Part shown: positions 1 to 10,088 of the stretch, one piece after another
Layout of the letters: each line of letters opens with the position of its first letter
Position numbering within the stretch: position 1 is the first letter of the stretch
Translations under genes and position numbers: made by a program
Origin: Eubacteriaceae bacterium
GTDB lineage: Bacteria > Bacillota > Clostridia > Eubacteriales > Alkalibacteraceae
DNA length: 49,734 nt
Assembly (NCBI GenBank): GCA_013335935.1
Contig: JAAXUP010000008.1
Span: 1-49,734, forward strand
Direction: 5' to 3'
Notes under the pieces: generated by a model
Databases searched by the model: none
What the model saw: the letters and a program-made list of their open reading frames with translations, nothing else
What the model was told of the DNA's origin: nothing

Positions 1-161
1 GTTTTATCAATGCCGCAAAGGTGTCCCGCTTCAGCTCTCTCTCTATAGATGTCCTTGAAAAAGGTCTTAGCTTCTGCATCTGTAAAGCCGATCAGATCAA
101 GACCGTACTTTTTCGATAGCTTACCTGCTTCTGTTTGGAAATTTTCTATTGTATTTTGCAT
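1..161 (-). CDS. queG: Epoxyqueuosine reductase QueG, N-terminal part (cut by window edge)
   Basis: Only the first 53 codons are inside the window; the gene runs off the left edge. The visible protein starts MQNTIENF and contains KYGLDLIGFTDAEA followed by an ER-x-EAG-x-LCG segment, the usual opening of clostridial QueG-like proteins, which reduce epoxyqueuosine to queuosine in the tRNA wobble base with a cobalamin and two 4Fe-4S clusters. Those domains lie outside, so the call rests on the N-terminus alone. The ATG is set by a GGAG-containing ribosome site ending 4 nt upstream. An iron-sulfur protein of similar N-terminus is the alternative. Confidence 0.6.
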   Translation of the reverse strand, partial: MQNTIENFQTEAGKLSKKYGLDLIGFTDAEAKTFFKDIYRERAEAGHLCGIDK

Positions 162-244
162 AGTCTCCTGCTCCAATTAATAACCTTTTATTCATTATAA
201 TCTTATTGTTAACCATTTTCTATATTTGATTCCGGAAAACAGCA

Positions 245-284
245 AAAAGAGAGATACAAAACATAAGAAAGTTTTGTATCTCTC
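245..284 (-). terminator. Intrinsic terminator after engB
   Basis: On the minus strand a GAGAGATACAAAAC / GTTTTGTATCTCTC stem of 14 bp with an 8-nt loop is followed by TTTTT. It starts a few bases beyond the engB stop codon and ends the lon-engB transcript. Confidence 0.9.
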
Positions 285-290
285 AGCCAT

Positions 291-917
291 TTAATCCTCC
301 TGAGGCATTTCAGCATCTCCGTCTTCTGCATTCTCCTGCAGGACTTCATCAATGATCTTCTCGACCTGAAGTTTTCCCACTTTGGTATCCGATGAGAAAA
401 GGATAACCTCATCCCTGTCTTCGATTCCCATGGTCTGCATCAGGACCTTGATGTTTTTATTATGTTCGCTTCTTTTTACCTTGTCGACCTTGGTCGCCAC
501 AATCAGAGGATAGATCTCCTCCAGCATCAGCCACTGGGTCACCGCCACGTCATCTTCGGTGGGCTTATGTCTGAAATCGACCAGCTGTACCACCATGACC
601 AGGTTATCCCTTTTTTTGATGTACTCCTCAATCATTTTTCTGAAGCTTCTCCGTTCTTCCTTGGACACTTTGGCATAACCGTATCCCGGCATGTCAACGA
701 AGCAGAAGGTATCTTCAACATTGTAGAAATTTACCGTCCGTGTTTTCCCAGGACTGGAGCTGGTTCTTGCCAGCGCTTTTCTGTTGATGATCGCATTGAT
801 GAAAGATGACTTCCCTACGTTGGACCGTCCCAGAAGAAGGATCTCAGGCAGGTCATGCTCCGGATAATGAGAACTGTTCACAGCGCTCGTTATCAAATGG
901 ACATTATTTATCTTCAT
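291..917 (-). CDS. engB: Ribosome biogenesis GTPase EngB (YsxC/YihA)
   Basis: Essential small GTPase of the TrmE-Era-EngA-EngB family that acts in assembly of the 50S subunit. The 208-residue protein shows G1 GRSNVGKS (residues 30-37), G3 DMPG (75-78) and G4 TKVD (142-145), and ends in an acidic tail rich in Asp and Glu. Its ATG overlaps the lon stop codon (ATGA), so translation is probably coupled to lon, and the intrinsic terminator behind it closes the pair. The lon-engB order is common in Firmicutes. Confidence 0.97.
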   Translation of the reverse strand: MKINNVHLITSAVNSSHYPEHDLPEILLLGRSNVGKSSFINAIINRKALARTSSSPGKTRTVNFYNVEDTFCFVDMPGYGYAKVSKEERRSFRKMIEEYIKKRDNLVMVVQLVDFRHKPTEDDVAVTQWLMLEEIYPLIVATKVDKVKRSEHNKNIKVLMQTMGIEDRDEVILFSSDTKVGKLQVEKIIDEVLQENAEDGDAEMPQED

Positions 918-3268
918 TTCAGTTCACCTGAAAATACGATCCTTATGACATCTTCCATTTTTTCTACGGTATTGATATGGAGTTTTGACAGGATATCCCC
1001 AGGAATTTCTTCCAGATCCTTTTCATTCTCTTTTGGAATGATGATGTTGATGATCCCTGCCCTATGTGCCGCAAGAAGCTTTTCTTTAAGCCCGCCTATG
1101 GGAAGAACTCTGCCTCTCAACGTGATTTCTCCAGTCATTGCCAGATTTTGGTTGACTGGTCTTTTCGTCAGCAAAGACACCAAAGCTGTCGTCATGGTGA
1201 TGCCTGCTGATGGGCCATCCTTAGGAATGGCACCTTCAGGAACATGGAGATGTATGTCCAGATCCTTATAGAAATCAGGATCGATTCCCAACTCTTCCGC
1301 TCGGGATCTGATGTAGCTTATTCCAGCCTTAGCAGATTCCTTCATTACATCACCAAGCTGACCGGTAAGCTCCAGCTTGCCTTTTCCAGCCATGGCTACC
1401 GCCTCTATCTGGAGAGTATCTCCCCCTACAGAGGTCCAGGCAAGGCCGTTTACTACTCCGATTTCCTGCTTGTTTTCAATGATTTCATATCGGTATCTTT
1501 TCATGCCCAGGAATTTATCCAGGTTTTTTCTATTTACAGTGATTTTCTTTTTGTCTTCTTCGACGATACTTCTGGCTGCCACTCTGCAGACACGAGCCAG
1601 CTGTCTTTCCAGTTCCCGGACACCTGATTCCCTTGTGTAATAATTGATAATATCCCTGATTGCTTCTTCCGTCACACTGATATTGCTCTTCTTCAGACCG
1701 TGATTTTTTGTCTGTTTGGGAAGGAGATATTTTGTTGCGATGTTCAGCTTTTCTTCTTCGATATATCCCGTGACTTCAATGATTTCCATTCTGTCCAGCA
1801 GCGGCCTTGGAATTGTGCTTATGGTGTTGGCCGTGGTCAAAAACATTACCTTTGAAAGGTCAAAAGGAAGCTCCAGGTAATTGTCGGTAAATGTGGAATT
1901 TTGCTCGGGATCCAACACTTCAAGAAGTGCTGCCGCAGGATCTCCCCTGAAATCCTGGCTCATCTTATCGATCTCATCCAGGAGGAACAGCGGATTTTTG
2001 CTGCCCGACTGCTTGATGTTGTAGATGATCCTTCCCGGTATGGCTCCCACATACGTTCTTCTGTGGCCGCGAATTTCCGCTTCATCTCTCATCCCACCCA
2101 AAGACATCCTGACGAAGTTTCTTCCCAGGGCTTTGGCGATGGATTTTGCAATGGAGGTCTTCCCTACTCCGGGAGGTCCTACCAGGCAAAGTATAGGTCC
2201 TTTTAAGGTGTTTGAAAGCTTCAGAACGGCCAGGTATTCTAGGACTCTCTCCTTTACCTTGTATAAGGCATAATGGTCGGTATCCAGTATCTGTCTTGCT
2301 TTCTTGATGTCGATTTCTTCAACCGTTTCCTTGTTCCAGGGCAGGTCGAGTATCCACTCGATGTAAGTCTGAATGACCCCGGCTTCAGAGCTTCCTGAAG
2401 GAACCTTGTTAAGTTTGGAAATTTCTTTCTCAACTTTCTCCTTGATTTCCGGGACAAGGTCCAGCTTGTCAAGTCTTTCGTAGTAGTCTTCTACGGTACT
2501 TATGGTTTGTCCTTCTCCGAGTTCATCCTGGATGACTCTGATCTGCTCTCTCAGGAAATACTCCTTCTGTTGTTTATCCATCTGGCTTCTGACCTTATCA
2601 TCGATATCTTTTTCGATTTCCAGAAGTTCCAGCTCTTTCGCCAGCATTTCATAGGTTTTTGAAAGCCTGAGTACAGGATCGGTTTCCTGAAGTAGTTCCT
2701 GACTTTCTTCGTGCTCGATATCCATATTGGAGCAAATCAGATCGATGAGTTTATCGGCTACCTTCATCCCCTGAATCGCCAGGATAAGATCCGGAGACGT
2801 TTTTCGGGTAAGATTGATGTATGTAATAAACGCCTGTTTCGTCATTCGAAGTCTTGCTTTATATTCCTTGTCTTTAGGCTCGGCAGGAATGATATCTTCA
2901 ACTTCCACAACAAAAAACGGTTCTTCTTCTAAATAATTCTTGATAAAAACCCTGTTCTCTGCTTCCACAAGGACCCTGATGATTTTCCCTGGCATCTTCA
3001 GAAGCTGTTTTACCTTGGCTCGAACCCCAACGCTGTATATATCCTCCTGCTGGGGAGAGTCCACGTCAAGGTCGATTTGAGCAACCAGCACTACCTCCTG
3101 ATTGTCTGTCATGGCGGCATCGATGGCTTTAATGGATTTTTCCCTGCCCACATCAAAGTGGATGACGGTATCCGGGTATACGCTAAGGCCCCTCAAAGGT
3201 ATTAAGGGCAGTCTATTTGATTTTGGCATATCTTGGTATTCGGGACTTTGTGCATCAAGTCTGTTCAT
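914..3268 (-). CDS. lon: ATP-dependent protease La (Lon)
   Basis: Cytosolic AAA+ serine protease that degrades misfolded and regulatory proteins. The 784-residue protein has the N-terminal substrate domain (starting near LPLIPLRGLSVYPD), a Walker A GPPGVGKT near residue 360, a Walker B LFLLDEIDK, and the C-terminal peptidase domain with the Ser of KDGPSAG (about residue 687) and the Lys of GGLKEKLLAAHRAG (about 728), the catalytic dyad. An upstream in-frame GTG exists, but it lies inside the AGGAG ribosome site; the ATG 8 nt after that site is the likely start. It is separated from clpX by a terminator, so it probably has its own promoter, and it is coupled to engB. Confidence 0.98.
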   Translation of the reverse strand: MNRLDAQSPEYQDMPKSNRLPLIPLRGLSVYPDTVIHFDVGREKSIKAIDAAMTDNQEVVLVAQIDLDVDSPQQEDIYSVGVRAKVKQLLKMPGKIIRVLVEAENRVFIKNYLEEEPFFVVEVEDIIPAEPKDKEYKARLRMTKQAFITYINLTRKTSPDLILAIQGMKVADKLIDLICSNMDIEHEESQELLQETDPVLRLSKTYEMLAKELELLEIEKDIDDKVRSQMDKQQKEYFLREQIRVIQDELGEGQTISTVEDYYERLDKLDLVPEIKEKVEKEISKLNKVPSGSSEAGVIQTYIEWILDLPWNKETVEEIDIKKARQILDTDHYALYKVKERVLEYLAVLKLSNTLKGPILCLVGPPGVGKTSIAKSIAKALGRNFVRMSLGGMRDEAEIRGHRRTYVGAIPGRIIYNIKQSGSKNPLFLLDEIDKMSQDFRGDPAAALLEVLDPEQNSTFTDNYLELPFDLSKVMFLTTANTISTIPRPLLDRMEIIEVTGYIEEEKLNIATKYLLPKQTKNHGLKKSNISVTEEAIRDIINYYTRESGVRELERQLARVCRVAARSIVEEDKKKITVNRKNLDKFLGMKRYRYEIIENKQEIGVVNGLAWTSVGGDTLQIEAVAMAGKGKLELTGQLGDVMKESAKAGISYIRSRAEELGIDPDFYKDLDIHLHVPEGAIPKDGPSAGITMTTALVSLLTKRPVNQNLAMTGEITLRGRVLPIGGLKEKLLAAHRAGIINIIIPKENEKDLEEIPGDILSKLHINTVEKMEDVIRIVFSGELK

Positions 3269-3324
3269 GTGATACACTCCTCTCTATGTTAAAATTACTT
3301 AATACTACTATATCATAATTTAAA

Positions 3325-3357
3325 GAATTAAAAAGCAGTCAAATTGATGACTGCTTT
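3325..3357 (-). terminator. Intrinsic terminator between clpX and lon
   Basis: AAAGCAGTCA / TGACTGCTTT form a 10-bp stem with a 6-nt loop, followed on the minus strand by TTTTTAATTC. It sits 12 nt after the clpX stop and separates the tig-clpP-clpX transcript from lon-engB, perhaps incompletely. Confidence 0.85.
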
Positions 3358-3369
3358 AAATTAATCGGT

Positions 3370-4647
3370 TTATGATGCGCTCTCCTGATCAGGCTTTTTT
3401 TCTTCCTTGCTGTTATCTTTGTAAACCAGCATAGGCGGCTTATTCTTATTTACCGTATCTTTTGAGATGATGCATTTTATGATATCCTTCCTTGAAGGAA
3501 TATCATACATTACGTCCAGCATGATATCTTCCAGAATCCCTCTCAGGCCCCTGGCTCCCGTTTCATGCTTAATGGCTTTTGCGGCAATCGCCTTCAGTGC
3601 ATCCTTCTCGAAAGAAAGTTCTACACCGTCAACTTCAAGCATTTTCTTGTACTGCTTAACCAAAGCATTTTTAGGTTCTGTTAGGATTCTGATCATAGCG
3701 TCCACATCCAAAGGTTCCAGGGTGGTCACGATGGGAATCCTTCCTACAAACTCAGGAATCAGCCCGTATTTCAAAAGGTCTTTTGGCTGGATCTGTTTTA
3801 GAAGCTCATAGGAATCTACATTCTTTTTACTTTTAATATCAGCGCCGAAGCCCATGGCCTTGGTGCTGGTACGATTTGCAATGATTTTTTCGATACCGTC
3901 AAAAGCTCCTCCGCAAATAAACAGAATATTTGAAGTATCGATCTGCAAAAACTCCTGATGAGGATGCTTCCGTCCACCTTGTGGCGGTACGTTCGCCGTA
4001 GTTCCCTCAATGATTTTCAGAAGGGCTTGCTGAACTCCCTCGCCGCTGACATCTCTCGTAATGGAAGGATTTTCACTTTTCCTGGCAATCTTATCGATCT
4101 CATCGATATAGATGATCCCTTTCTGGGCTTTTTCGATATCATAATCTGCAGCCTGGATCAGCTTGAGGAGAATGTTTTCCACATCTTCCCCTACGTACCC
4201 TGCCTCCGTGAGGGAGGTGGCATCAGCGATTGCAAAGGGCACATTCAAAAGTCTCGCCAAAGTCTGGGCAAGAAGTGTCTTTCCTGAGCCGGTAGGACCC
4301 AACAGAAGGATATTGCTCTTTTGAACCTCCACATCCGTTGATGTTTCTTTAATGTTTATTCTTTTGTAGTGATTGTAAACAGCTACCGCAAGAGACTTCT
4401 TTGCTCGCTCCTGGGAAATGACATACTCATCAAGATATTTTTTGATGGATTCAGGAGTAGGTATATCTGTCATCTCTTCGATTATTGAATCGGGAACATA
4501 TTCCTCTTCAATGATTTCCTGGCAGAGTTCGATGCACTCGTTGCATATATACACTCCTGGTCCTGCAACCATTCTCTTTACCTGATTCTGTGATTTGCCG
4601 CAAAATGAGCAGCGGATCTGCTGTTTGTTGTCATCAAGTTTTGACAT
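3370..4647 (-). CDS. clpX: ATP-dependent Clp protease ATP-binding subunit ClpX
   Basis: AAA+ unfoldase that feeds substrates to ClpP. The 425-residue protein starts with the ClpX zinc-binding domain (Cys13, Cys16, Cys35, Cys38), followed by Walker A GPTGSGKT near residue 118, a Walker [10 protein letters not shown], the RKHPHQEF region, and GAFDG, the ClpX version of the IGF-type segment area. The length is normal for ClpX. It follows clpP with a 25-nt gap and a GATGAGGT ribosome site, in the common order tig-clpP-clpX, and is probably transcribed from the tig promoter. Confidence 0.98.
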   Translation of the reverse strand: MSKLDDNKQQIRCSFCGKSQNQVKRMVAGPGVYICNECIELCQEIIEEEYVPDSIIEEMTDIPTPESIKKYLDEYVISQERAKKSLAVAVYNHYKRINIKETSTDVEVQKSNILLLGPTGSGKTLLAQTLARLLNVPFAIADATSLTEAGYVGEDVENILLKLIQAADYDIEKAQKGIIYIDEIDKIARKSENPSITRDVSGEGVQQALLKIIEGTTANVPPQGGRKHPHQEFLQIDTSNILFICGGAFDGIEKIIANRTSTKAMGFGADIKSKKNVDSYELLKQIQPKDLLKYGLIPEFVGRIPIVTTLEPLDVDAMIRILTEPKNALVKQYKKMLEVDGVELSFEKDALKAIAAKAIKHETGARGLRGILEDIMLDVMYDIPSRKDIIKCIISKDTVNKNKPPMLVYKDNSKEEKKPDQESAS

Positions 4648-4672
4648 AATTTACCTCATCTTCTTCCGGTTA

Positions 4673-5263
4673 TTATTTTGAAGATACAATAACCTTGTCT
4701 ATAAGGCCATATTCTTTGGCCTGGTCTGCTGACATGAAATTATCCCTGTCAGTGTCTTTGTCGATTACCTCAATAGGCTGTCCTGTTCTTTCGCTTAAGA
4801 TTCTGTTAAGCTTTTCTCTTGTCTTTATCAGTCTGTTTGCATAGATCTGTACGTCGATAGACTGGCCCTGGGCTCCCCCAAGAGGCTGATGGATCATGAT
4901 TTCGCTGTTTGGAAGGGCAAATCTTTTGCCTTTTTTCCCTGCAGCCAGAAGAAATGATCCCATAGATGCAGCCATTCCGATACAAATTGTGGATACATCG
5001 CATTTGATGTAATTCATTGTATCAAAAATCGCAAAGCCTGCCGATATGGATCCTCCCGGACTGTTGATGTAGAGCTGAATGTCCTTGTCAGGATCTTCCG
5101 CTACCAGAAACAGCAGCTGAGCAACAATAAGACTTGCGGTTATATCATTGACTTCCCCATTAAGGAAAATGATTCTTTCTTTTAACAGTCTGGAGTAGAT
5201 ATCGTATGACCTTTCACCTCTGCCAGTCTGTTCGACAACCATTGGCACTAAATTCATTTCCAT
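4673..5263 (-). CDS. clpP: ATP-dependent Clp protease proteolytic subunit ClpP
   Basis: Serine peptidase that forms the double-heptamer chamber used with ClpX. All three catalytic residues are visible: Ser100 in GMAASMGSF, His125 in MIHQPLGG, and the Asp of DTDRDNF near residue 171-174. At 196 residues it has the normal length. It lies between tig and clpX, 23 nt after tig, with an AGGAGT ribosome site. No CtsR-type heptad repeat was found near it, so stress control, if any, would act on the tig promoter. Confidence 0.98.
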   Translation of the reverse strand: MEMNLVPMVVEQTGRGERSYDIYSRLLKERIIFLNGEVNDITASLIVAQLLFLVAEDPDKDIQLYINSPGGSISAGFAIFDTMNYIKCDVSTICIGMAASMGSFLLAAGKKGKRFALPNSEIMIHQPLGGAQGQSIDVQIYANRLIKTREKLNRILSERTGQPIEVIDKDTDRDNFMSADQAKEYGLIDKVIVSSK

Positions 5264-5286
5264 AAAATCACTCCTGTTCGATTAAT

Positions 5287-6576
5287 TTATTTTTGTACTG
5301 CGTTGTCCACCAAAAATTCAATGGTTTTCTTTCTTTTTACATTGCCGCTAAAATAATCCAGCTGCTCATCCTTTAATGTCTTTTTAAATTTATCCAACTC
5401 CATATTGTACATCTTTGCATAATCTTCGATTTCCTTGTCAGCATCCTCATCAGACGCTTCAATACCCTCAACCTTGGTTATTTCGGAAAGAACCAGGTCT
5501 CTGCTAATTCTTTTTACAGCATCTTCCCTGATATCTTCTTTCAGTTTCGCCTCATCGGTATTTGTGTACATAAAGTAGTCTGACATATTTATACCCTGCA
5601 TTTTAAGCTGATATTCAAAATCTTGTAAAGATTTATCAACTTCATCAAGGATCATCGGCTCAGGGATCACAAATTCAGCAGCTTCAACAGCAGCGTCTGT
5701 CAGTTTCAGTTTAGCTTCTTCCTTAAGGGCTTTCTCTTTTCTTTCTTTTGTTTTTGCAGAAAGATCCGCTTTCAGCTCGTCAAGAGTATCAAATTCACTG
5801 ACGTCTTTTGCAAATTCATCGTCAAGTTCAGGCACTTCCTTTACTTTCACTTCATTTACTTTTACGTTGAATACTGTTTCTTTTCCGGCAAGATCAGGTG
5901 CCTGATATTCCTCAGGGAAAGTAACCTTAACCTCTACCTCGTCGCCCTTTTTCGCTCCCACCAGCTGCTCTTCAAATCCCGGGATGAAGGATTTAGATCC
6001 TAATACCAGTGTGTGATTTTCGCCTTTTCCGCCCTCGAAAGGTACGCCATCCAGGAATCCTTCAAAGTCGATGATCGTAGTATCCCCGTCTTTTGCTTCT
6101 CCCTCTTCAGAAGATACAAGCCTTGAATTCTTATCCTGCATCTTGACAAGTTCTTCCTTCACATCTTCTTCTGTCACTTCATATTCAAGCTTTTCAATTT
6201 CAAGGCCCTTATATTCTCCCAATTTCACTTCTGGTCGCACAGCAACAGATACTGTCATTTTAAGCCCTTTCTCTGCACTGATTTCATCGATGCTTTCCAT
6301 GGCAGGTCTTGATACGGTATCCAACTTATTTTCCTCAATAGCATTTACAAACGCATCAGGAAATGCGAAGTCTATGGCATCTTCGTAGAATACGTTCTTG
6401 CCATATTTATTTTCAATGACTTTTCTTGGTGCTTTTCCTTTTCTGAAGCCGTCGATATTGAATTTGCCTCTGTTTTTGTTAAAAGATTTAATTACCGCTT
6501 TTTCAAAATCCGCAGCTGACACTTCTATTTTTAAAGTTGCCACATTTTTTTCGATTTTCTCGATACTAGAACCCAT
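5287..6576 (-). CDS. tig: Trigger factor, ribosome-associated chaperone and peptidyl-prolyl isomerase
   Basis: Binds at the ribosomal exit tunnel and helps nascent chains fold. The 429-residue protein has the ribosome-docking signature GFRKGKAPR in the N-terminal domain (near residues 43-51), then an FKBP-type isomerase domain (GDTTIIDFEGF to FIPGFEEQL, about residues 163-240) and a long helical C-terminal chaperone domain. AGGAGG lies 6 nt upstream of the ATG. It is the first gene of the tig-clpP-clpX operon, with a clear sigma-A promoter about 90-120 nt upstream. Confidence 0.98.
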   Translation of the reverse strand: MGSSIEKIEKNVATLKIEVSAADFEKAVIKSFNKNRGKFNIDGFRKGKAPRKVIENKYGKNVFYEDAIDFAFPDAFVNAIEENKLDTVSRPAMESIDEISAEKGLKMTVSVAVRPEVKLGEYKGLEIEKLEYEVTEEDVKEELVKMQDKNSRLVSSEEGEAKDGDTTIIDFEGFLDGVPFEGGKGENHTLVLGSKSFIPGFEEQLVGAKKGDEVEVKVTFPEEYQAPDLAGKETVFNVKVNEVKVKEVPELDDEFAKDVSEFDTLDELKADLSAKTKERKEKALKEEAKLKLTDAAVEAAEFVIPEPMILDEVDKSLQDFEYQLKMQGINMSDYFMYTNTDEAKLKEDIREDAVKRISRDLVLSEITKVEGIEASDEDADKEIEDYAKMYNMELDKFKKTLKDEQLDYFSGNVKRKKTIEFLVDNAVQK

Positions 6577-6669
6577 TTAATTTCCTCCTAATTTGTATAT
6601 TAAATTTGTATTTGCTTATCATTCTATAAAACCTCTGAAAAAGGTTCAATTTATGACTTTAACCGTGTA

Positions 6670-6699
6670 ATTATAACATGAAACCTGAAATAAAATCAA
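6670..6699 (-). promoter_or_regulatory. Sigma-A type promoter of tig-clpP-clpX
   Basis: On the minus strand TTGATT and a perfect TATAAT are separated by 18 nt. The inferred leader is about 85-90 nt long and ends in the tig ribosome site. Confidence 0.75.
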
Positions 6700-6715
6700 C
6701 TAGTGAATTAATCAG

Positions 6716-7201
6716 CTATTGATTCGGCAGTTCCCTTACCTTAATTTGTTCAAAAGCTTTCATTTGATCAAGTTCCTTATCCAGTCCGATGATCTCTATC
6801 CAGAGGCTGCCGTAGTTGAAGCCCAGACTGTTCCCATCAAGGAACGCTGATACGGATTTATCGTTGTCCATATTAAAGAATACGGCTTCTTTGGTGACTT
6901 TTTGGGGACTGATGATCATGATTGTTCCATTGTCCAGCTTTTTCATGATGCCCTGGATCGCTTCTTTGTCATTCAATATTTTTTTGACTTCAGCCTTTGA
7001 ATTGAATGCGTCTCCCTCGTACTTTACATATACGATTTCCCGGACATCTTTGATCTGCAGCCTGGCAAAGGCCAGCTGCTTCAAGGTAAGGGGGAGGATA
7101 AATCCAATGGCCAGTGCCAAAAAAATCAGGGTAATAATGACTTTATTTTTATTTCTTGCAAAGTTTTTCTTCAATTGTTTCCCGGTCGTTTTTAAATCCA
7201 T
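6716..7201 (-). CDS. Hypothetical single-pass membrane protein in the uvrBA operon
   Basis: I do not recognise a family. The 161-residue protein has a basic N-terminus, one hydrophobic segment (VIITLIFLALAIGFILPL, about residues 22-39) and a soluble C-terminal part of about 115 residues, so it is probably anchored with the bulk outside the cell. The ATG chosen lies 11 nt after AGGAG; two earlier in-frame ATGs have no ribosome site. It follows uvrA by 59 nt with no terminator between, so it is likely read with uvrBA, although nothing in it suggests DNA repair. Confidence 0.7.
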   Translation of the reverse strand: MDLKTTGKQLKKNFARNKNKVIITLIFLALAIGFILPLTLKQLAFARLQIKDVREIVYVKYEGDAFNSKAEVKKILNDKEAIQGIMKKLDNGTIMIISPQKVTKEAVFFNMDNDKSVSAFLDGNSLGFNYGSLWIEIIGLDKELDQMKAFEQIKVRELPNQ

Positions 7202-7260
7202 GAAGCATTCGTCTCCTAATTTTTTAATCATTCCCTGCATCGATTGGGGTGTAACGACTA

Positions 7261-10077
7261 CTATTTTAACACTTTTTTCAAGTATTGTCCTGTAAATGAG
7301 TCTTTTATTTGGGAAACTTTTTCCGGTGTTCCTTCTGCAATGATTACGCCGCCTCTGAAGCCTCCTTCAGGTCCCAGATCAATAACATGGTCGGCGACCT
7401 TGATGACATCCAGATTGTGTTCGATCACCACGATGGTATTGCCGCTGTCAGCCAGCTGATTAAGAACGGAAAGCAGCTTGTCTACATCTGCCATATGGAG
7501 TCCGGTTGTGGGTTCATCAAGAATGTACAAGGTCTTTCCTGTACCCCTTTTGCTGAGTTCCGTAGCCAGCTTGATCCTTTGGGCTTCTCCTCCGGAGAGC
7601 TGGGTGGAAGGCTGCCCAAGCTTTATATAGCCCAGACCAACATTATTCAAGGTCCTGAGTTTGTTCTCTATTCTCGGAATATTGCTGAAATATTCGATAC
7701 CTTCCTCTACGGACATATCCAGAACTTCAGAAATATTTTTACCCTTGTATTTTACCTGCAGGGTTTCCTTATTGTATCGTTTGCCCTTACAGACCTCGCA
7801 GGGGACATAGACATCCGGCAGGAAGTGCATCTCGATTTTTATGATTCCATCTCCGCTGCAGTTCTCGCATCTTCCGCCTTTCACATTGAAGCTGAACCTT
7901 CCTTTTTTATAGCCTCTGGTTTTTGCTTCAGGGGTTTGGGAAAAGAGGTCTCTAATGAAATCAAACATTCCCGTATACGTGGCAGGATTAGACCTGGGGG
8001 TCCTTCCAATTGGCGACTGATCGATATCGATGATCTTGTCGATATTTTCAAGGCCTTGAATGCTGTCATGTTTACCAACTTTCTGATAAGACCGGTTAAG
8101 CTTCTGGGATATCCCTTTGTATAGTATTTCATTGATCAAAGTACTTTTTCCGGAGCCGGACACTCCTGTGACCGCTGTGAATTTTCCAAGGGGGATAACC
8201 ACGTCAATATTTTTCAGGTTGTTCTCTTTCGCTCCCATGATCCGAATGAAATTGCCGTTTCCTTCCCTCCTGGTTTCCGGTACGGGGATCACTTTTTTTC
8301 CGGAGAGATATTGCCCTGTGATGGATTTCTTATTCTTGATGATATCCCCATAGGTCCCCTGGGCTACGATTTCTCCCCCGTGTATTCCTGCGCCGGGTCC
8401 GATATCCACCACATGGTCAGCCCTGCGGATGGTATCTTCATCGTGCTCCACGACAATGAGGGTATTCCCCAGATCCGTCAGATTCCGAAGGGCTTTCAGA
8501 AGCCGGTCGTTATCCCGCTGGTGAAGTCCGATGCTTGGTTCGTCAAGGACATAAAGTACGCCCACCAGGGCAGAGCCGATTTGAGTGGCCAGCCTGATCC
8601 GCTGGGATTCTCCCCCTGAAAGTGTTCCTGCACTCCTGGAGAGGGTCAGGTAATCAAGACCCACATCGATGAGAAAAGTGAGCCTGTCTTTAATTTCCTT
8701 GAAAATCTGATGGGAGATGACCTCTTCCCGCTGACTGAGGGTCATGCCTGTGAAAAAATCAAAACATTCCCCCACCGCCATATCGGTGATATCGATGATA
8801 TTTTTACCCTTTACTGTAACCGCCAGACTGTTATCGTTCAGCCTCTTGCCTTTACACACCGGACAGGGAATTTCAGACATATACCGCTGGATTTTACCCC
8901 GAATGTACTCTGAGGAAGTTTCCCTGTACCTTCGCTGCATATTGTTGACCACACCTTCAAACACTACTTCCCGTTCCTTCCAGCCACCAAAGTAGGAATT
9001 AAAATTGATGGACAGGGGTCTTTCGTCCCCGTAGAACATAGCATGGATAAATTCTTCTGGTGCTTCCTTAAGGGGTTTGTCCAAGGAAAAATCATAGAGC
9101 TTTGCCAGCTCACCAATGATCGAATTATAATAGGTCGTTTCCTCACTTGCGCCAAAAAATCCTAATGCTCCTTTATTTATGGAAAGCTCCCAGTCGGGTA
9201 TCAGCAACTCTGGATCCACCTGGCTGTGGCTTCCAAGACCGTTGCAGTGCGTACACATGCCGAAGGGTGTATTAAAGGAAAACATTCTCGGTTCCAGCTT
9301 GTCTATGGCGATCCCGCAATCTGCGCAGGCAAATTTCTCAGAAAAAATCATGCGCTCCCCATCGATAACATCAATATACAACATCCCGTCGGAAAGTTTA
9401 AGTGAGGTCTCGATAGAATCTGCAAGCCTTTTTCCTATCCCTTCCCTTACTTTCAGCCTGTCGACAACAATTTCAATATTATGCTTTTTATTTTTATCCA
9501 GCACGATGGTTTCTTCATTCAGTTCAAACAACTCTCCATCCACAACCACTCTGACAAAGCCATCTTTTTTAATGGAATCCAACAGTTTTTTGTGCTGTCC
9601 TTTTTCTCCCCTGATGACAGGAGCCAGAATCTGAAATCTTGTCCCTTCCTCTAAAGCCATAACGGCCTCCACCATCTGGTCGATGGACTGGGAGGCGATC
9701 TCCTTCCCGCACTTTGGACAGTGAGGGATCCCGATCCTGGCAAAGAGGAGCCGGAAATAATCGTAGATTTCCGTTACCGTTCCCACTGTGGATCTGGGAT
9801 TCCTGTTAGTTGTCTTCTGGTCGATGGAAATCGCCGGAGAAAGTCCTTCAATATATTCCACGTCCGGCTTGTTCATCTGTCCCAGAAACTGCCGGGCATA
9901 GGAGGAAAGGGATTCCATATACCGGCGCTGTCCCTCCGCATAGATGGTATCAAAGGCAAGAGAGGATTTGCCTGAGCCGCTAAGTCCGGTAAATACGATA
10001 AATTTATCCCTGGGAAGTGTAATGCTTATATTTTTAAGATTGTGCTCTTTGGCACCTACAACATTGATATGATCCAT
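7261..10077 (-). CDS. uvrA: Excinuclease ABC subunit A
   Basis: Damage-recognition ATPase of nucleotide excision repair, which loads UvrB on DNA. The 938-residue protein has two ABC modules: Walker A GLSGSGKS near residue 31 and GVSGSGKST in the second half, with LSGGESQRI and LSGGEAQRI signature motifs. It also has CxxC pairs of the zinc modules ([38 protein letters not shown]). It starts 11 nt after uvrB with an AAGGAG site and shares its LexA-controlled promoter. Confidence 0.99.
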   Translation of the reverse strand: MDHINVVGAKEHNLKNISITLPRDKFIVFTGLSGSGKSSLAFDTIYAEGQRRYMESLSSYARQFLGQMNKPDVEYIEGLSPAISIDQKTTNRNPRSTVGTVTEIYDYFRLLFARIGIPHCPKCGKEIASQSIDQMVEAVMALEEGTRFQILAPVIRGEKGQHKKLLDSIKKDGFVRVVVDGELFELNEETIVLDKNKKHNIEIVVDRLKVREGIGKRLADSIETSLKLSDGMLYIDVIDGERMIFSEKFACADCGIAIDKLEPRMFSFNTPFGMCTHCNGLGSHSQVDPELLIPDWELSINKGALGFFGASEETTYYNSIIGELAKLYDFSLDKPLKEAPEEFIHAMFYGDERPLSINFNSYFGGWKEREVVFEGVVNNMQRRYRETSSEYIRGKIQRYMSEIPCPVCKGKRLNDNSLAVTVKGKNIIDITDMAVGECFDFFTGMTLSQREEVISHQIFKEIKDRLTFLIDVGLDYLTLSRSAGTLSGGESQRIRLATQIGSALVGVLYVLDEPSIGLHQRDNDRLLKALRNLTDLGNTLIVVEHDEDTIRRADHVVDIGPGAGIHGGEIVAQGTYGDIIKNKKSITGQYLSGKKVIPVPETRREGNGNFIRIMGAKENNLKNIDVVIPLGKFTAVTGVSGSGKSTLINEILYKGISQKLNRSYQKVGKHDSIQGLENIDKIIDIDQSPIGRTPRSNPATYTGMFDFIRDLFSQTPEAKTRGYKKGRFSFNVKGGRCENCSGDGIIKIEMHFLPDVYVPCEVCKGKRYNKETLQVKYKGKNISEVLDMSVEEGIEYFSNIPRIENKLRTLNNVGLGYIKLGQPSTQLSGGEAQRIKLATELSKRGTGKTLYILDEPTTGLHMADVDKLLSVLNQLADSGNTIVVIEHNLDVIKVADHVIDLGPEGGFRGGVIIAEGTPEKVSQIKDSFTGQYLKKVLK

Positions 10078-10088
10078 TATTTTTCTCC

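Noticed and set aside
6577-6715. CtsR or CIRCE operator at tig-clpP
   Set aside because: No GGTCAAA-type heptad repeats or CIRCE dyad; only a weak AACCT/AGGTT inverted repeat.
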